Assembly (NCBI RefSeq): GCF_003605435.1
Contig: NZ_QXQB01000001.1
Coordinates: 620,001-684,000, forward strand
Length of the DNA: 64,000 bases
Reading direction: 5' to 3'
Source of the DNA: Paenibacillus pinisoli
GTDB lineage: Bacteria > Bacillota > Bacilli > Paenibacillales > Paenibacillaceae
Part shown: one piece after another, positions 44,746-54,102 of the stretch
Position numbering within the stretch: the stretch's first letter is position 1
Layout: each line of letters opens with the position of its first letter
Made by a program: the position numbers and the translations under genes
Notes under the pieces: generated by a model
The model's database searches: none
What the model saw: only the letters and a program-made list of their open reading frames with translations
What the model was told of the DNA's origin: nothing

Positions 44746-45564
44746 TTAAGAACGAACCATCGGGAATAACCGCTTCAGCTGCTCCTCCGTCGGGCGGCTG
44801 GCGTAAGGCGCGAATTCGAACGGCTCCGCATACCGGACTCGCGATGCCCGCTCCTTGCCATATCCGCGCTCCAGAGCCGGCACCATCTCTTCGCTTGCAT
44901 CGAAGAACGAGGCCCAGCCTGCGAGCAGAAATTGCTTCTTGCCCTCCCAATCCTCCGGTATGGTATGCTCCTCGCCCCAAGAGCTGAACTCATAGAATTG
45001 AGTGGCATGGGCATCGCAAGCAAGCAGCTTCTGTTCTACCGCTTCCCCAATGTCGACAACGAGATCGGCAGAATAGCGTTCCTTCATGGAGTAGTCCGGC
45101 ATAAGCAGATAGATCGGCCTTTTCGCCGGGATAGGAGTGTCCTGTACAGTAAGCGGCACATGGATGAACGGCGCAGCATCGCCTACGATACGTCCGGCAT
45201 AGCGGTTGTCAGGATGGCGGCCGCCTTCCGGATGGAACGAGATGACCACATCAGCCTGGAATCGCCGAATCTGGCGAATGACCTCCTGGCGCATCTCGAT
45301 GGTCGGCAGAAGCTCTCCGTCATGCGTGTCCAGCACCTCGTATTCCACCAGCCCAAGCCGCTGCTTCGCCAGCTCCGCTTCACCCTTGCGCCGCTCCACC
45401 AGCTCGGAGCGGTCCATTGTCCCATGCCCGCAGCAGCCATCCGTCAACGACAGAAACTTTACGCGGTGGCCCATGGACACAAACAGCGCCGCCGTTCCGC
45501 CTGCATAAATATCCGGCTCATCGGGATGTGCCCCGATCACCAAAACGTTCAACACTTCGTTCAT
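44746..45564 (-). CDS. PIG-L family deacetylase
   Basis: 272 residues from the ATG at 45564 with AAGGAA eight bases upstream (further Met codons reach 45588). Zinc motif AHPDEPD at the N-terminus (GAHPDE) and HPEGGRHPDNRYAG for the third ligand and catalysis. Family members remove acetyl groups from N-acetylglucosaminyl compounds (GlcNAc-PI, mycothiol and bacillithiol precursors, teicoplanin). Placed between ABC importer and TIM-barrel genes, it probably deacetylates an imported amino sugar conjugate. Long for BshB-type enzymes. Confidence 0.85.
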   Translation of the reverse strand: MNEVLNVLVIGAHPDEPDIYAGGTAALFVSMGHRVKFLSLTDGCCGHGTMDRSELVERRKGEAELAKQRLGLVEYEVLDTHDGELLPTIEMRQEVIRQIRRFQADVVISFHPEGGRHPDNRYAGRIVGDAAPFIHVPLTVQDTPIPAKRPIYLLMPDYSMKERYSADLVVDIGEAVEQKLLACDAHATQFYEFSSWGEEHTIPEDWEGKKQFLLAGWASFFDASEEMVPALERGYGKERASRVRYAEPFEFAPYASRPTEEQLKRLFPMVRS

Positions 45565-45618
45565 ATCGCCCATTCCTTTCGCACGCACCTTTTACCGGTG
45601 TCCAAATTAAGATGGAGA

Positions 45619-45639
45619 ACAGGGCAGCAAGTGCCCTGT
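45619..45639 (-). promoter_or_regulatory. Intercistronic hairpin after the solute-binding protein gene
   Basis: ACAGGGCA and TGCCCTGT with a five-base loop, 9 bp after the SBP stop, no T-run. Such hairpins commonly protect the SBP transcript and reduce readthrough to downstream genes. Confidence 0.6.
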
Positions 45640-45647
45640 ATCACGGG

Positions 45648-47186
45648 TTACTTCATCGAATTGTTGTACAGCTCAATCAGTTTTTTGACGCCTTTATTTT
45701 CCATGTCCTTCACATAGTTGTCCCAATCAGCGTCACTTGCCAGCCGACCGAATACAAAGCCGTCATGCGCTTTCGCATAGCTGTCCTTCAAGGTTGTAAG
45801 CAGCATGTTCTCTTCTTCCTTCTCATCCGTGGTCAGCTTCGGCACTTTCACGATCGCCGGGAACCAATTGTTCGTCCGGGCTTCTTCGGTAAGCGACGTT
45901 ACAAGCGGATTGTCCAGTACTTTGGTGAACCAGTCGTAGGTGTACAGCATCGTGTAGTTCTGGTTGGAAGCCCCGCTGTCCCACAGTGCGCGCTGGATGC
46001 TTGTTGCGCCCGTAATTTTGTCCGTGAATTGCTTCTTGCCGTCTACAACGGTGTAAGAGTCATTTTCTTGACCCCAAGTGACGATGTTATTGCCTTCATC
46101 GCTGTACAGATAATCCACAAATGCCAGGAGATCATCAAAATATGGTTTATTTGCAGCTGAGGCTGGAATAACGATACCGTGCGGGATGCGCTGCGTGCTG
46201 GCAGCCAGCTTGCCCCCAGGACCTGCAATCGGCGGAATCGGCGCCAGCTCGAAGTCCGGGCTTACATTTTTCTTGCCGTCCGCATTGAGCTGAGCCAGTT
46301 CGCTGATCCACGTGTAAGTGAACACGCTTTTCCCTGTTACCAATTTCTGCTTCCAGGAATCCAGGCTGGAGGTGAACAGCTCCGGATCGGCCAGCTTCTC
46401 GGATACCAGCTTGTTCAGGAACGTCACATATTGTCTGTAGTTCTCGCTTGTATAAAGGTACGTATAGGATTGCTTCGCCTCGTCGTATACAAAGCCGTTA
46501 TAGGAAGGATCGATGCCCCATGCGGCGCCAGACAGATTGCGGATTGTCTCCGCGCGGACAAGGTTCGCCATCGGGTACGAAGAAGGATCGTTTTCCTTCA
46601 GCACTTTCAGCACGTTGTACAGATCATCCATCGTCTCCGGCACATTCAAGTTGTATTTCTTCAGCAGGTCCACCCGGATGACAGGCGCTGTATTATAAAG
46701 AGCAGCTTCATTCATAACTGGAGCAACATACAGCTTGCCGTCCTTAGTCCGCCAGTTGTCGAGCTCATCCTCGATCTCATATTCTTTAATTTTCTTCTCG
46801 AGATTCGGAAGCTTATCCATGTAGTCGCTCAGCGGCAGCAGCACGCCGTTCTGTGCAAATTCCAGCACGATCTCTTGCGTTACTTCCGTCACCAGATCGG
46901 GAATCGTGCCCGAGCTCAGAACGATCTTAAGCTTGTTCTTATAGTCAGGCGATGGCACGGCCTGCACATCAATCGCTACGTTGCCCTTGGCTTGCAATTC
47001 CTTGAAGAGAGCCCATTCCTTGTTGAACGGATAAGCGGACGAATCGCTGTACATCATGGATAGGCTGGTCGGGCCAGCCTGCTCAGAGCTCGGCTCCTTG
47101 GATGATTGAGAGCATGCGCTGAGCGGCAGAGCAACAAGCAGCGCCGCCAGCGTCGTCATGACTCCTTTGCGAAATTTCATATTCAT
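45648..47186 (-). CDS. ABC transporter extracellular solute-binding lipoprotein (LplA-type)
   Basis: 512 residues. Signal peptide with lipobox LSAC (Cys25), then a family 1 solute-binding fold. GGGAGG lies eight bases before the ATG. Large size and lack of a small-sugar signature suggest an oligosaccharide or sugar conjugate ligand. Together with the two permeases upstream it forms a CUT1-type importer; no ATPase gene is present, so a shared MsmX-type ATPase is likely. Ligand unknown. Confidence 0.9.
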   Translation of the reverse strand: MNMKFRKGVMTTLAALLVALPLSACSQSSKEPSSEQAGPTSLSMMYSDSSAYPFNKEWALFKELQAKGNVAIDVQAVPSPDYKNKLKIVLSSGTIPDLVTEVTQEIVLEFAQNGVLLPLSDYMDKLPNLEKKIKEYEIEDELDNWRTKDGKLYVAPVMNEAALYNTAPVIRVDLLKKYNLNVPETMDDLYNVLKVLKENDPSSYPMANLVRAETIRNLSGAAWGIDPSYNGFVYDEAKQSYTYLYTSENYRQYVTFLNKLVSEKLADPELFTSSLDSWKQKLVTGKSVFTYTWISELAQLNADGKKNVSPDFELAPIPPIAGPGGKLAASTQRIPHGIVIPASAANKPYFDDLLAFVDYLYSDEGNNIVTWGQENDSYTVVDGKKQFTDKITGATSIQRALWDSGASNQNYTMLYTYDWFTKVLDNPLVTSLTEEARTNNWFPAIVKVPKLTTDEKEEENMLLTTLKDSYAKAHDGFVFGRLASDADWDNYVKDMENKGVKKLIELYNNSMK

Positions 47187-47236
47187 TGGTGAATCCTCCC
47201 TTTTTTTTGTGGTAGCCCAAACGAGTATGAGATAAA

Positions 47237-48118
47237 TCAGCCCTTAACCGCGCCGAGCATCACCCCCTTGGCAAAATGCTTTTGCGCAAAGGGAAATACG
47301 CAGACGACGGGAATTGTCGTGACCATGATAACAGCCGCTTTAAGCGAAGCCGAGGATAGCGTCGTCAGGTCGTTCTGCCCGATACCCGAGCCCATTGATG
47401 CAAGGTCAGCACCGGCTACGATATTGCGTACAATCATCATAACCGGATGCATGTCGCTGGAATTCAAATAAATCATCGAGTTGAACCAGTTGTTCCAATA
47501 ATACACGATCAGGAACATCGTAATCGCCGCAATAACCGGCTTCGATAACGGAATGACGATTTTGAACAGGATTTGCAGCGGATTCAGCCCGTCGACCATC
47601 GCCGCTTCCTCCACGCTTTCCGGGATGCCCTGGAAAAAGGTCATCATAAGCAGCAAGTAATACGGCGTAATGCAGAACGGAATGACCACAGCCCATATCG
47701 TATCGATCAAGCCAACGCTCTTCACGACCAGATAAGTCGGAATCAGACCGCCGCTGAAGAACATCGTGAACATGACGATCAGCACGAATGCCTTGCGGCC
47801 TTTCAGAAAGGTTTTGGACAGCGGGTATGCGCATATGATTGTCATGAACAATCCTATCGTTGTCCCAAGCACCGTCTGGATAAGCGAATTTTTAAATCCC
47901 TGCAATATCGTCGGGTGATCGAAAATTCGGAGATACGCGTCGATATTAAAGCCAATCGGCCAGGCAACAACCTTGCCGCCGAGTATCGCAGCCGATTCGC
48001 TGAACGATACCGAGATAAGATGAATAAACGGAAATGCGATAGCGATCATAACCAAGCTCAGTATACAGAAATTGAAGACCATAAATACACGATAGCTTTT
48101 GGTTTTCCGGTATAACAT
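47237..48118 (-). CDS. Carbohydrate ABC transporter permease (LplC/YtcP-type)
   Basis: 293 residues, six predicted spans. The EAA loop reads EEAAMVDGLNPLQILFKIVIPLSKP, conserved EAA---G (residues split across ESVEEAAMVDGLNP) in CUT1 permeases. N-terminal short cytoplasmic segment then SFSESAAILGGKVVAWP. 50 bp separate it from the SBP gene and 11 bp from the other permease. Confidence 0.9.
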   Translation of the reverse strand: MLYRKTKSYRVFMVFNFCILSLVMIAIAFPFIHLISVSFSESAAILGGKVVAWPIGFNIDAYLRIFDHPTILQGFKNSLIQTVLGTTIGLFMTIICAYPLSKTFLKGRKAFVLIVMFTMFFSGGLIPTYLVVKSVGLIDTIWAVVIPFCITPYYLLLMMTFFQGIPESVEEAAMVDGLNPLQILFKIVIPLSKPVIAAITMFLIVYYWNNWFNSMIYLNSSDMHPVMMIVRNIVAGADLASMGSGIGQNDLTTLSSASLKAAVIMVTTIPVVCVFPFAQKHFAKGVMLGAVKG

Positions 48119-48129
48119 ACGATCCCTCC

Positions 48130-49089
48130 TTAATAAAGCGATACGCCGGACAGTTTGCGCGAGATATAGTTGGCTGCCGATACAAGCGCAAAGCCGATCA
48201 TGCCGCCGAACAGGCCTGCTGCCGTTGCGTAGCTGTAATTGTTGTTCTCAAGGCCCATGCGGAATACGAATGTATCGATAATATCGCTCGTTGCAGAGTT
48301 GCTTGCGGTATACAGCAGCAATACCTTCTCAAAACCTAGCGAGAGCAGCGAGCCTAGCGAAATAATGAATACGACGGAGATGGTAGGCAAGATTTGCGGT
48401 ATCGTCACATGAAGCGTCTGCTTCCAGCGCCCCGCCCCGTCAAGCTCTGACGCTTCGTACAGCTGCGTATCGACCGACGCCAATGCGGCTACGAAGATGA
48501 CGGCATTCCAGCCCATGTACTGCCACACATCCGAGCTAATATAGATGAAGCGGAACCATTCCGGCTGGTTCACGAAGAAGATCGGATCAATGCCTATCGA
48601 CTCCAGTACTTTGTTAACAATGCCGTTCGTTGGAGACAACAGCTCTTTGATCAATCCAACGACCACGACGATGGAGATGAAGTTCGGAAAATACGATATG
48701 ATCTGAATGAACCTCTTCAGCCTTGCGCCCATGATTTCATTAATAAGAAGGGCGAATATAATGGGCAGCGGAAAACTGATGCAGAGGTTCATCACGCTAA
48801 GCAGGATGGTGTTTTTGAATGCCAGCCAGAAGTTCGGATCTTCCATGAACATTCGGAAATAGCGTAAGCCGACCCATTCTGTTCCGTAAGGCGGCCCGCC
48901 CGGCGTATACCTTCGGAAGGCTAATATGTTGCCGAATATCGGTCCGTAGCGGAAGATGGCAAAGTAAAGCAGCGGCAATGCCAGCAGTACATAATAGTAA
49001 TAATTTCGTCTCCAGTATGAGCGCCCGGCACGCTTGGCTCTCGGCATAGGATCCGTTGATCTCGGCTGCGATGCGGCGGCGTTGTTCAT
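48130..49089 (-). CDS. Carbohydrate ABC transporter permease (LplB-type)
   Basis: 319 residues from the ATG at 49089, with GGGGAG seven bases upstream (the frame is open to 49107). Six spans; EAA loop LYEASELDGAGRWKQTLHVT. RRNYYYYVLLALPLLYF is the typical first span of LplB permeases. First gene of the leftward operon. Confidence 0.9.
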   Translation of the reverse strand: MNNAAASQPRSTDPMPRAKRAGRSYWRRNYYYYVLLALPLLYFAIFRYGPIFGNILAFRRYTPGGPPYGTEWVGLRYFRMFMEDPNFWLAFKNTILLSVMNLCISFPLPIIFALLINEIMGARLKRFIQIISYFPNFISIVVVVGLIKELLSPTNGIVNKVLESIGIDPIFFVNQPEWFRFIYISSDVWQYMGWNAVIFVAALASVDTQLYEASELDGAGRWKQTLHVTIPQILPTISVVFIISLGSLLSLGFEKVLLLYTASNSATSDIIDTFVFRMGLENNNYSYATAAGLFGGMIGFALVSAANYISRKLSGVSLY

Positions 49090-49300
49090 GTCGTTACTCC
49101 CCTTCATGTGCGGTTATTTCGGCCGTCAGGTCCGTGAATCCATCTAACCACATCATCCGAATCGCTCGTAATAGCCAAGTTCACCCTCTGGTCACGATTT
49201 TCTCCTTTGCTGCTTGATAGGCGAATATACCGCATTGTCACGCTTTTCTCCCCTGTCACACCATTCGCTCCACCAGTCATGCGGACAAGCAGAGAGGATA

Positions 49301-49348
49301 TGTTGCACATTTCCCCATGTCCCACAATTCTACTTTGTTGCACATTTC
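49301..49348. promoter_or_regulatory. Direct repeats in the divergent promoter region
   Basis: TGTTGCACATTTC occurs at 49301-49313 and 49336-49348, 35 bp apart in the same orientation. They lie in the 383-bp gap between the permease operon and the araC-type gene. AraC-family proteins bind such direct repeats, so these are candidate operators of the transporter operon. The rest of the gap shows no gene. Confidence 0.45.
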
Positions 49349-49472
49349 GCATTGCTCTACATTGCTTTTATATCGAAGGTTACCTATAATTTGAACCAAA
49401 CTTGTCAATCGAGTCGACCTGTTCAATCCAATCAAGCAGCAGGCCATTACAGAATGTCGTTGAGGTGAGAAC

Positions 49473-51812
49473 ATGCGAAATATCCGTCACAGATGGTCAC
49501 GGCTCGGCTTTCGGAGTATTTTTTTCCGGCTCATTGTTTTATTCGTATCGCTGTCCGCCTTCATTCAAATTGCGCTGTTCCTAAGCACCAGCATCTCCAT
49601 GAACTATATTGAAGCGCAGCTTAGAACGAACTACGACCGCTCCTTGTCCAACCTGTCGTCCACGATGAACAATCTGTTCGACGGCATCTATCAATCCAAT
49701 TTCCTGCTGGCGCTTGATCCGAACATTCTTAAGGTCATCACAACGCAATATCCGGAGGATGATATCGGGAAATACGCAGATTATTCGCAAGCCGTCCGCT
49801 CGCTTTCGCGCATCAAGGCAAGCAGCAACTATATCGACAATGCCTATATCTACAAACGCGACGAATCGATCATCATTAGCGATAATGGCACGTATGAGCC
49901 GGAGACTTTTTATGAAAGCGTATACAGAATGGAGCAATATCCGCTCGCTTTCTGGCAGGAATACAAATCGAATCATCATTTGTTTACGATTCTGCCTCCT
50001 TCCGTCGTCTCGGGCAGCTATAGCAATCGCGGCGAATCCACGATTTCGGTCGTACAAACAACGGTAGGCGGGCACTATTCCAACAATTTATACGTCATTA
50101 ATATGAAGGCGGAGGAGGTCCGCAACCTGCTGCAAAGCTACATGCTGACCCCGAACAGCTTGATTATGGTCGCGGATACAGAGGGCAACCTGCTCGCTTC
50201 GACCCGCACCATCGATGTGCCGATGCAATCCTTTATGGATAAGCTGCTTATGAATCCGGAGACGAAGTTCGACGCCAAGCTTGCCGGCGAGAATATGCAT
50301 ATCATCAAATACTCGACCAACTTCTTTTTCCGTGATGTGACGATGGTGGTGGCCGTTCCGCATACCGATCTTACGTCCGCCTTGACCAAGATGAAGAGCT
50401 GGAACATCACCATTACCGGCATTCTGTTCCTTGTCTCTCTGCTGCTCTCGGTCCTGTTCAGCCGGCGCTTCTACTCGCCGATCCGCTCGCTGGTGCAGAC
50501 GCTGCAAGGAACTGGCGCCAAGAAAGAAAAATCTCATACGCCATTCAACGAGCTGGAATTTCTCAATACGGAGATCAAGCGCATCTTAACGGACGTGGAT
50601 GATCTGAACCGGACGCTGTCGTACTCGCTGCCTATTGCTACCAAGCATTTTTTGGCCAAGGTGCTGCAATCCAACTTCCCGTATGACGATGATGTGATCG
50701 ATTCGTATTTGAACAAGCTGGACTTCCGGTTCCCGAACTCCTATTTTCAGGTCAGCTTGATTCAGTGCAACTTCCGCAAGCCGTTCTACGATCTATATTC
50801 GGAGAAATTCCAAAACGAAGCGACAGACACGATCTTCCGTATTCTGAACGCTCTGCTGCCGCAAGAGCATCCCGTCTACATTCTGGAGCTGGATGCCCAT
50901 ATGTTCGCCGTGCTGATCAATCCAGAGACTAAGGATGATTTCGAAGCCTATGCGGCTTATTTCGAACAGATCGACCGGCTCTTCCGGCAGGATGAAGCCG
51001 AGCTGCGCATTCATATCGGCATGGGGCTGGTCCATGAACACTATACCGGCATGCAGGCGTCTTATGTAGAGGCAATGAAAGCGCTCTGGCAAGTGTCTCC
51101 CCTCGATTCCAAACGAATTGTGCTGTATTCGGAATATGAGCTTGATGAAGCGCGCTATGCGCTTAGCCGGACAGACGAGAAGATTTTGGCCAACTTGCTT
51201 GCAGCTGGCAAGGGCGATGAGTTTCGAGAGCAGCTGGGTGGCATCATTGCCGCCAATACGGACCGCTATATTACAGGAAGCAACATGAAGCAGCTGTTCG
51301 TGAACCTGTATTTGATCGGCATACAAGCGCTGAAGAGCAAAAATATCGCGGAGGAGCATGAGGAGGAGCTGGATTTGACGAGGTTCCTGCTGTCCGCAGA
51401 TGTCGGTTCTACCGGGGAGCTCACGGAGCACTTGTACAGCTTCTTCGACCGGGTGCTTGAGCTTTGCGAGTCTCCGCCTGCAGACGCCTTCAATATTAAG
51501 CTGTTCCGAGCTTATCTGGATAACCATTATGCCGAGGAGATCACGCTTGATATTCTCGCGGACAAATACAATACGACGCCCAAATATATGTCGCGGCTGC
51601 TTAAGAAGGAGCTGGGCACGACCTTCCATAAGTACTTGCAAGAGCTCAGAATTAATAGAGCCAAGGAGCTGCTCACCTCTTCATCTGCCCCTATCCACGA
51701 AATCTGGGAGCAGGTGGGCTTCAACAACCGCAACACCTTCATCCGCACGTTCAAAAATCAAGAGGGCATCTCGCCGACCGATTACCGGAGATGCCATCGC
51801 CCAAGCGAATAA
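49473..51812 (+). CDS. Membrane-anchored AraC-family regulator with extracellular sensor
   Basis: 779 residues. First span about 18-38, extracellular Cache-like sensor about 40-300, second span about 305-325, a linker region, and a C-terminal AraC DNA-binding domain (about 665-775) with ITLDILADKYNTTPKYMSRL and the second helix-turn-helix PIHEIWEQVGFNNRNTFIRT. This single-protein arrangement is common next to Lpl-type importers in Paenibacillus and senses sugars outside the cell. GAGGTGA four bases before the ATG. Probable activator of the divergent operon. Confidence 0.9.
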   Translation: MRNIRHRWSRLGFRSIFFRLIVLFVSLSAFIQIALFLSTSISMNYIEAQLRTNYDRSLSNLSSTMNNLFDGIYQSNFLLALDPNILKVITTQYPEDDIGKYADYSQAVRSLSRIKASSNYIDNAYIYKRDESIIISDNGTYEPETFYESVYRMEQYPLAFWQEYKSNHHLFTILPPSVVSGSYSNRGESTISVVQTTVGGHYSNNLYVINMKAEEVRNLLQSYMLTPNSLIMVADTEGNLLASTRTIDVPMQSFMDKLLMNPETKFDAKLAGENMHIIKYSTNFFFRDVTMVVAVPHTDLTSALTKMKSWNITITGILFLVSLLLSVLFSRRFYSPIRSLVQTLQGTGAKKEKSHTPFNELEFLNTEIKRILTDVDDLNRTLSYSLPIATKHFLAKVLQSNFPYDDDVIDSYLNKLDFRFPNSYFQVSLIQCNFRKPFYDLYSEKFQNEATDTIFRILNALLPQEHPVYILELDAHMFAVLINPETKDDFEAYAAYFEQIDRLFRQDEAELRIHIGMGLVHEHYTGMQASYVEAMKALWQVSPLDSKRIVLYSEYELDEARYALSRTDEKILANLLAAGKGDEFREQLGGIIAANTDRYITGSNMKQLFVNLYLIGIQALKSKNIAEEHEEELDLTRFLLSADVGSTGELTEHLYSFFDRVLELCESPPADAFNIKLFRAYLDNHYAEEITLDILADKYNTTPKYMSRLLKKELGTTFHKYLQELRINRAKELLTSSSAPIHEIWEQVGFNNRNTFIRTFKNQEGISPTDYRRCHRPSE

Positions 51813-51833
51813 CGCAAGGTTGCGAGAGGATGC

Positions 51834-51880
51834 AAAAAGGCCGAGAACAAGGAAGTTTAACTTCCTCGTCTCGGCCTTTC
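51834..51880 (+). terminator. Bidirectional terminator between araC-type gene and floT
   Basis: AAAGGCCGAGA pairs with TCTCGGCCTTT around an inner GGAAG/CTTCC hairpin. T-runs occur on both sides (TTTCG on plus, TTTTTGC on minus). Confidence 0.75.
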
Positions 51881-51900
51881 GCATACCATGGATCCAGCTG

Positions 51901-53460
51901 CTATTCGATCGGATCAACCGGCTTAATTGGTGTTGGAGGAGCAGCAGGCTTGCTTGCTGCAGCCGGCGCTTGTACCGAAAGCGCAGCTTTCGGCGCTGCA
52001 GGCGCAATCGCCTTGGACGTCAGTCCTTGGATCAGCTGATTCACGTCGATGCCGGATACGCTCTTCAGCATCTCAGGCGCTGTCGACATCAGCGACGTGA
52101 CATAGTTGCTCAGACGCGCTGCTCCTTCGCCGTTGCCTGTATCTACGACAGTCAGCTTGTCGATGGAGCTGATCGGCTCCGCCACTTTGCCGGCCAGCTC
52201 AGGCAGCATCTTCACGATAATATCGAGAACCGCCGCTTCGCCGAACTTCGCGAACGCATCGGCCAGCTTTTCTTTGGCTTCCGCTTCCGCGAGACCGCGC
52301 AGACGGATAACTTCCGCTTCGGCCGTACCTTTCGCGCGCTCCGCCTCCGCTACTGCCAGACCGTCCAGGCGCTTCTGCGCGGCTTGCGCCTTCGCTTCCG
52401 CTTCGATCCGGTATTGCATCGCATCCGCTTCGCGCAATTGCTTCGCCTTGTTCGCTTCCGCAGCTTGCTCGACGGCGTAACGGTCGGCGTCCGCTTTCTT
52501 CTTCACTTCCGCATCGTATTGCTTCTCGCGGCGGAGAATTTCTTTCGCTTCCAGATCGATTTCTCTTTCCTTCCGGACGAGCTCGACCTGCATCTGCTCC
52601 TCGACCACGCTTTGCTTCGCGCGCGCTTCCTGAATCGAATACGCCTGGTCCGCTTCCGCTTTCGCCGTATCTTGGTCGCGTTTGAAGGAAGCGACTTTCA
52701 TTTCCTTGTCCTTCTCGGCTTCGGCGATATTCGTATCGCGCAGAAGCTCCGCTTTCTGACCCGCTTCGGACGCAAGCGCCTTCTGGATACGGGCATCCCG
52801 CACCGCTTCGGCTTCAGCAATCTCCGCATCGCGCTTAACCGCTGCGATACGCGGCTTGCCGAGCGCATCCAGATAACCGTGCTTGTCGCGCAGATCCTTG
52901 ATCGTGAACGATACAATCTGCAGGCCCATCTTCTTGAGATCCTTCGCCGCTACGCCTTGCACCTCTTGGGCGAACTTGTCGCGGTTGCGGTATACTTCCT
53001 CTACTGTCATAGAGCCCAGAATCGCCCGCAGATGACCTTCAAGCACCTCTTGTGCTTCGCCTTTCAGCGCTTCCGTCGGCTTGCCGAGGAACTGCTCAGC
53101 CGCTGTCGCGACATCTTCAACCGCGCCGCCGATCTTGATGATCGCAACGCCGTCCGCCATAACCGGAACGCCCTGCTCGGTGTATACTTCCGGTGTCGAG
53201 ACGTCAAGCTTGTGAGATAGAAGCGACAGATACTCTGCCTTTTGGAAGATCGGAAGGATAAATGCGCCCCCGCCTCTAATGATTTTCACTTTGCGGCCGG
53301 ATTCGTCGACAGATGCATTTTTGTTCCCCAGGAAGGAACCCGTCACCAGCATTGCCTCATCCGGGCTTACAGTCTTGTAGCGCGCCCAGAATGCAAGGCC
53401 AAGGACAACCAGCACCCCGACTACAATAATAGGAATCGTAATGTACTCCTCAAAATTCAT
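51901..53460 (-). CDS. floT: Flotillin (SPFH domain protein, YuaG/FloT)
   Basis: 519 residues. N-terminal membrane segment (about 8-26), SPFH domain (about 35-210), then a long Ala/Glu-rich coiled coil (about 215-420; repeated EAE, AKAEA) and a C-terminal oligomerisation region. Flotillins scaffold membrane microdomains and affect fluidity and signalling. Downstream partner of the NfeD-like gene, 30 bp apart, in the B. subtilis order yuaF-floT; AGAGGAG seven bases before the ATG. The Ala/Pro-rich C-terminus (APAAPKAAL) is variable. Confidence 0.93.
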   Translation of the reverse strand: MNFEEYITIPIIVVGVLVVLGLAFWARYKTVSPDEAMLVTGSFLGNKNASVDESGRKVKIIRGGGAFILPIFQKAEYLSLLSHKLDVSTPEVYTEQGVPVMADGVAIIKIGGAVEDVATAAEQFLGKPTEALKGEAQEVLEGHLRAILGSMTVEEVYRNRDKFAQEVQGVAAKDLKKMGLQIVSFTIKDLRDKHGYLDALGKPRIAAVKRDAEIAEAEAVRDARIQKALASEAGQKAELLRDTNIAEAEKDKEMKVASFKRDQDTAKAEADQAYSIQEARAKQSVVEEQMQVELVRKEREIDLEAKEILRREKQYDAEVKKKADADRYAVEQAAEANKAKQLREADAMQYRIEAEAKAQAAQKRLDGLAVAEAERAKGTAEAEVIRLRGLAEAEAKEKLADAFAKFGEAAVLDIIVKMLPELAGKVAEPISSIDKLTVVDTGNGEGAARLSNYVTSLMSTAPEMLKSVSGIDVNQLIQGLTSKAIAPAAPKAALSVQAPAAASKPAAPPTPIKPVDPIE

Positions 53461-53490
53461 TCATTTTCTCCTCTCTCTTCTAAAGTTTTA

Positions 53491-54024
53491 TTAGATCGAC
53501 AGGTTCAGCTCGGACACATATAATACGCCTTCCCTGACGTCAATCACAACAACCTGCGCTCCGCCGGCAATCGGCTTCTGGTCATAACTGGCGGCGATCT
53601 GATTCGTATTGCCCGCCCCTACCTTAACCAGCACCTCTCCGTAACCGTTCTGAGGGATCGGAACGAGCACTTCCCCTTGAGATCCGGCAAGCGAGCCAAT
53701 CGTGAACGCAATCGAATTCTCGCTATTCTCCATCGGCTTCACATATAGGAAGAAAACGGCGATTGCGCCTACAATCGCAATGAGCACAGCAACCAATGCA
53801 ACAACCCATGCGCCCAGCCCGCTGTATCGCTCCAGCAGCAGACCGGCTCCCCCGAAGATCGTAATTCCGCCTACCAGCGTCATCGGCTGGAAAATGGACG
53901 GACCGTCGAGCGACAGGAAGTCAAGCACCCCGTCCATCGCCTGGCTGAGCCAGTCCCCGAATACAACACTGATTAGCGCGTAGAGAATACCGCCGATGAG
54001 ACAAGCCATATACACCGTCTCCAT
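53491..54024 (-). CDS. yuaF: NfeD-like membrane protein (YuaF)
   Basis: 177 residues. Three to four hydrophobic spans (about 5-20, 45-65, 70-97), then a C-terminal OB-fold (about 110-175; GSQGEVLVPIPQNGYGEVLV, VVVIDVREGVLYVSEL). YuaF and FloT act together at membrane microdomains. AAGGAGGAGG lies a few bases before the ATG. A sigma-W-like promoter lies 53 bp upstream. Confidence 0.9.
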   Translation of the reverse strand: METVYMACLIGGILYALISVVFGDWLSQAMDGVLDFLSLDGPSIFQPMTLVGGITIFGGAGLLLERYSGLGAWVVALVAVLIAIVGAIAVFFLYVKPMENSENSIAFTIGSLAGSQGEVLVPIPQNGYGEVLVKVGAGNTNQIAASYDQKPIAGGAQVVVIDVREGVLYVSELNLSI

Positions 54025-54076
54025 TTTCCTCCTCCTTTCTCAAAAGGCATAACCTGTTATCGTTTCCGTTATTTAT

Positions 54077-54102
54077 TACGTTTTAGTTCTTAAATAGTTT
54101 CC
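54077..54102 (-). promoter_or_regulatory. Sigma-W-like ECF promoter of yuaF-floT
   Basis: GGAAAC, 16 bp, CGTA on the minus strand; consensus for sigma-W is TGAAAC-N16-CGTA, so only the first base differs. B. subtilis yuaF-floT is in the sigma-W regulon, which supports this. Confidence 0.7.

Noticed and set aside
51400-53220. 606-codon plus-strand open frame antisense to floT
   Set aside because: Mirror of the Ala/Glu-rich floT codons; Arg/Leu-rich product without RBS or family. The same holds for the long antisense frame over dapF at 3345-4484 and that over acsA at 57865-59235.
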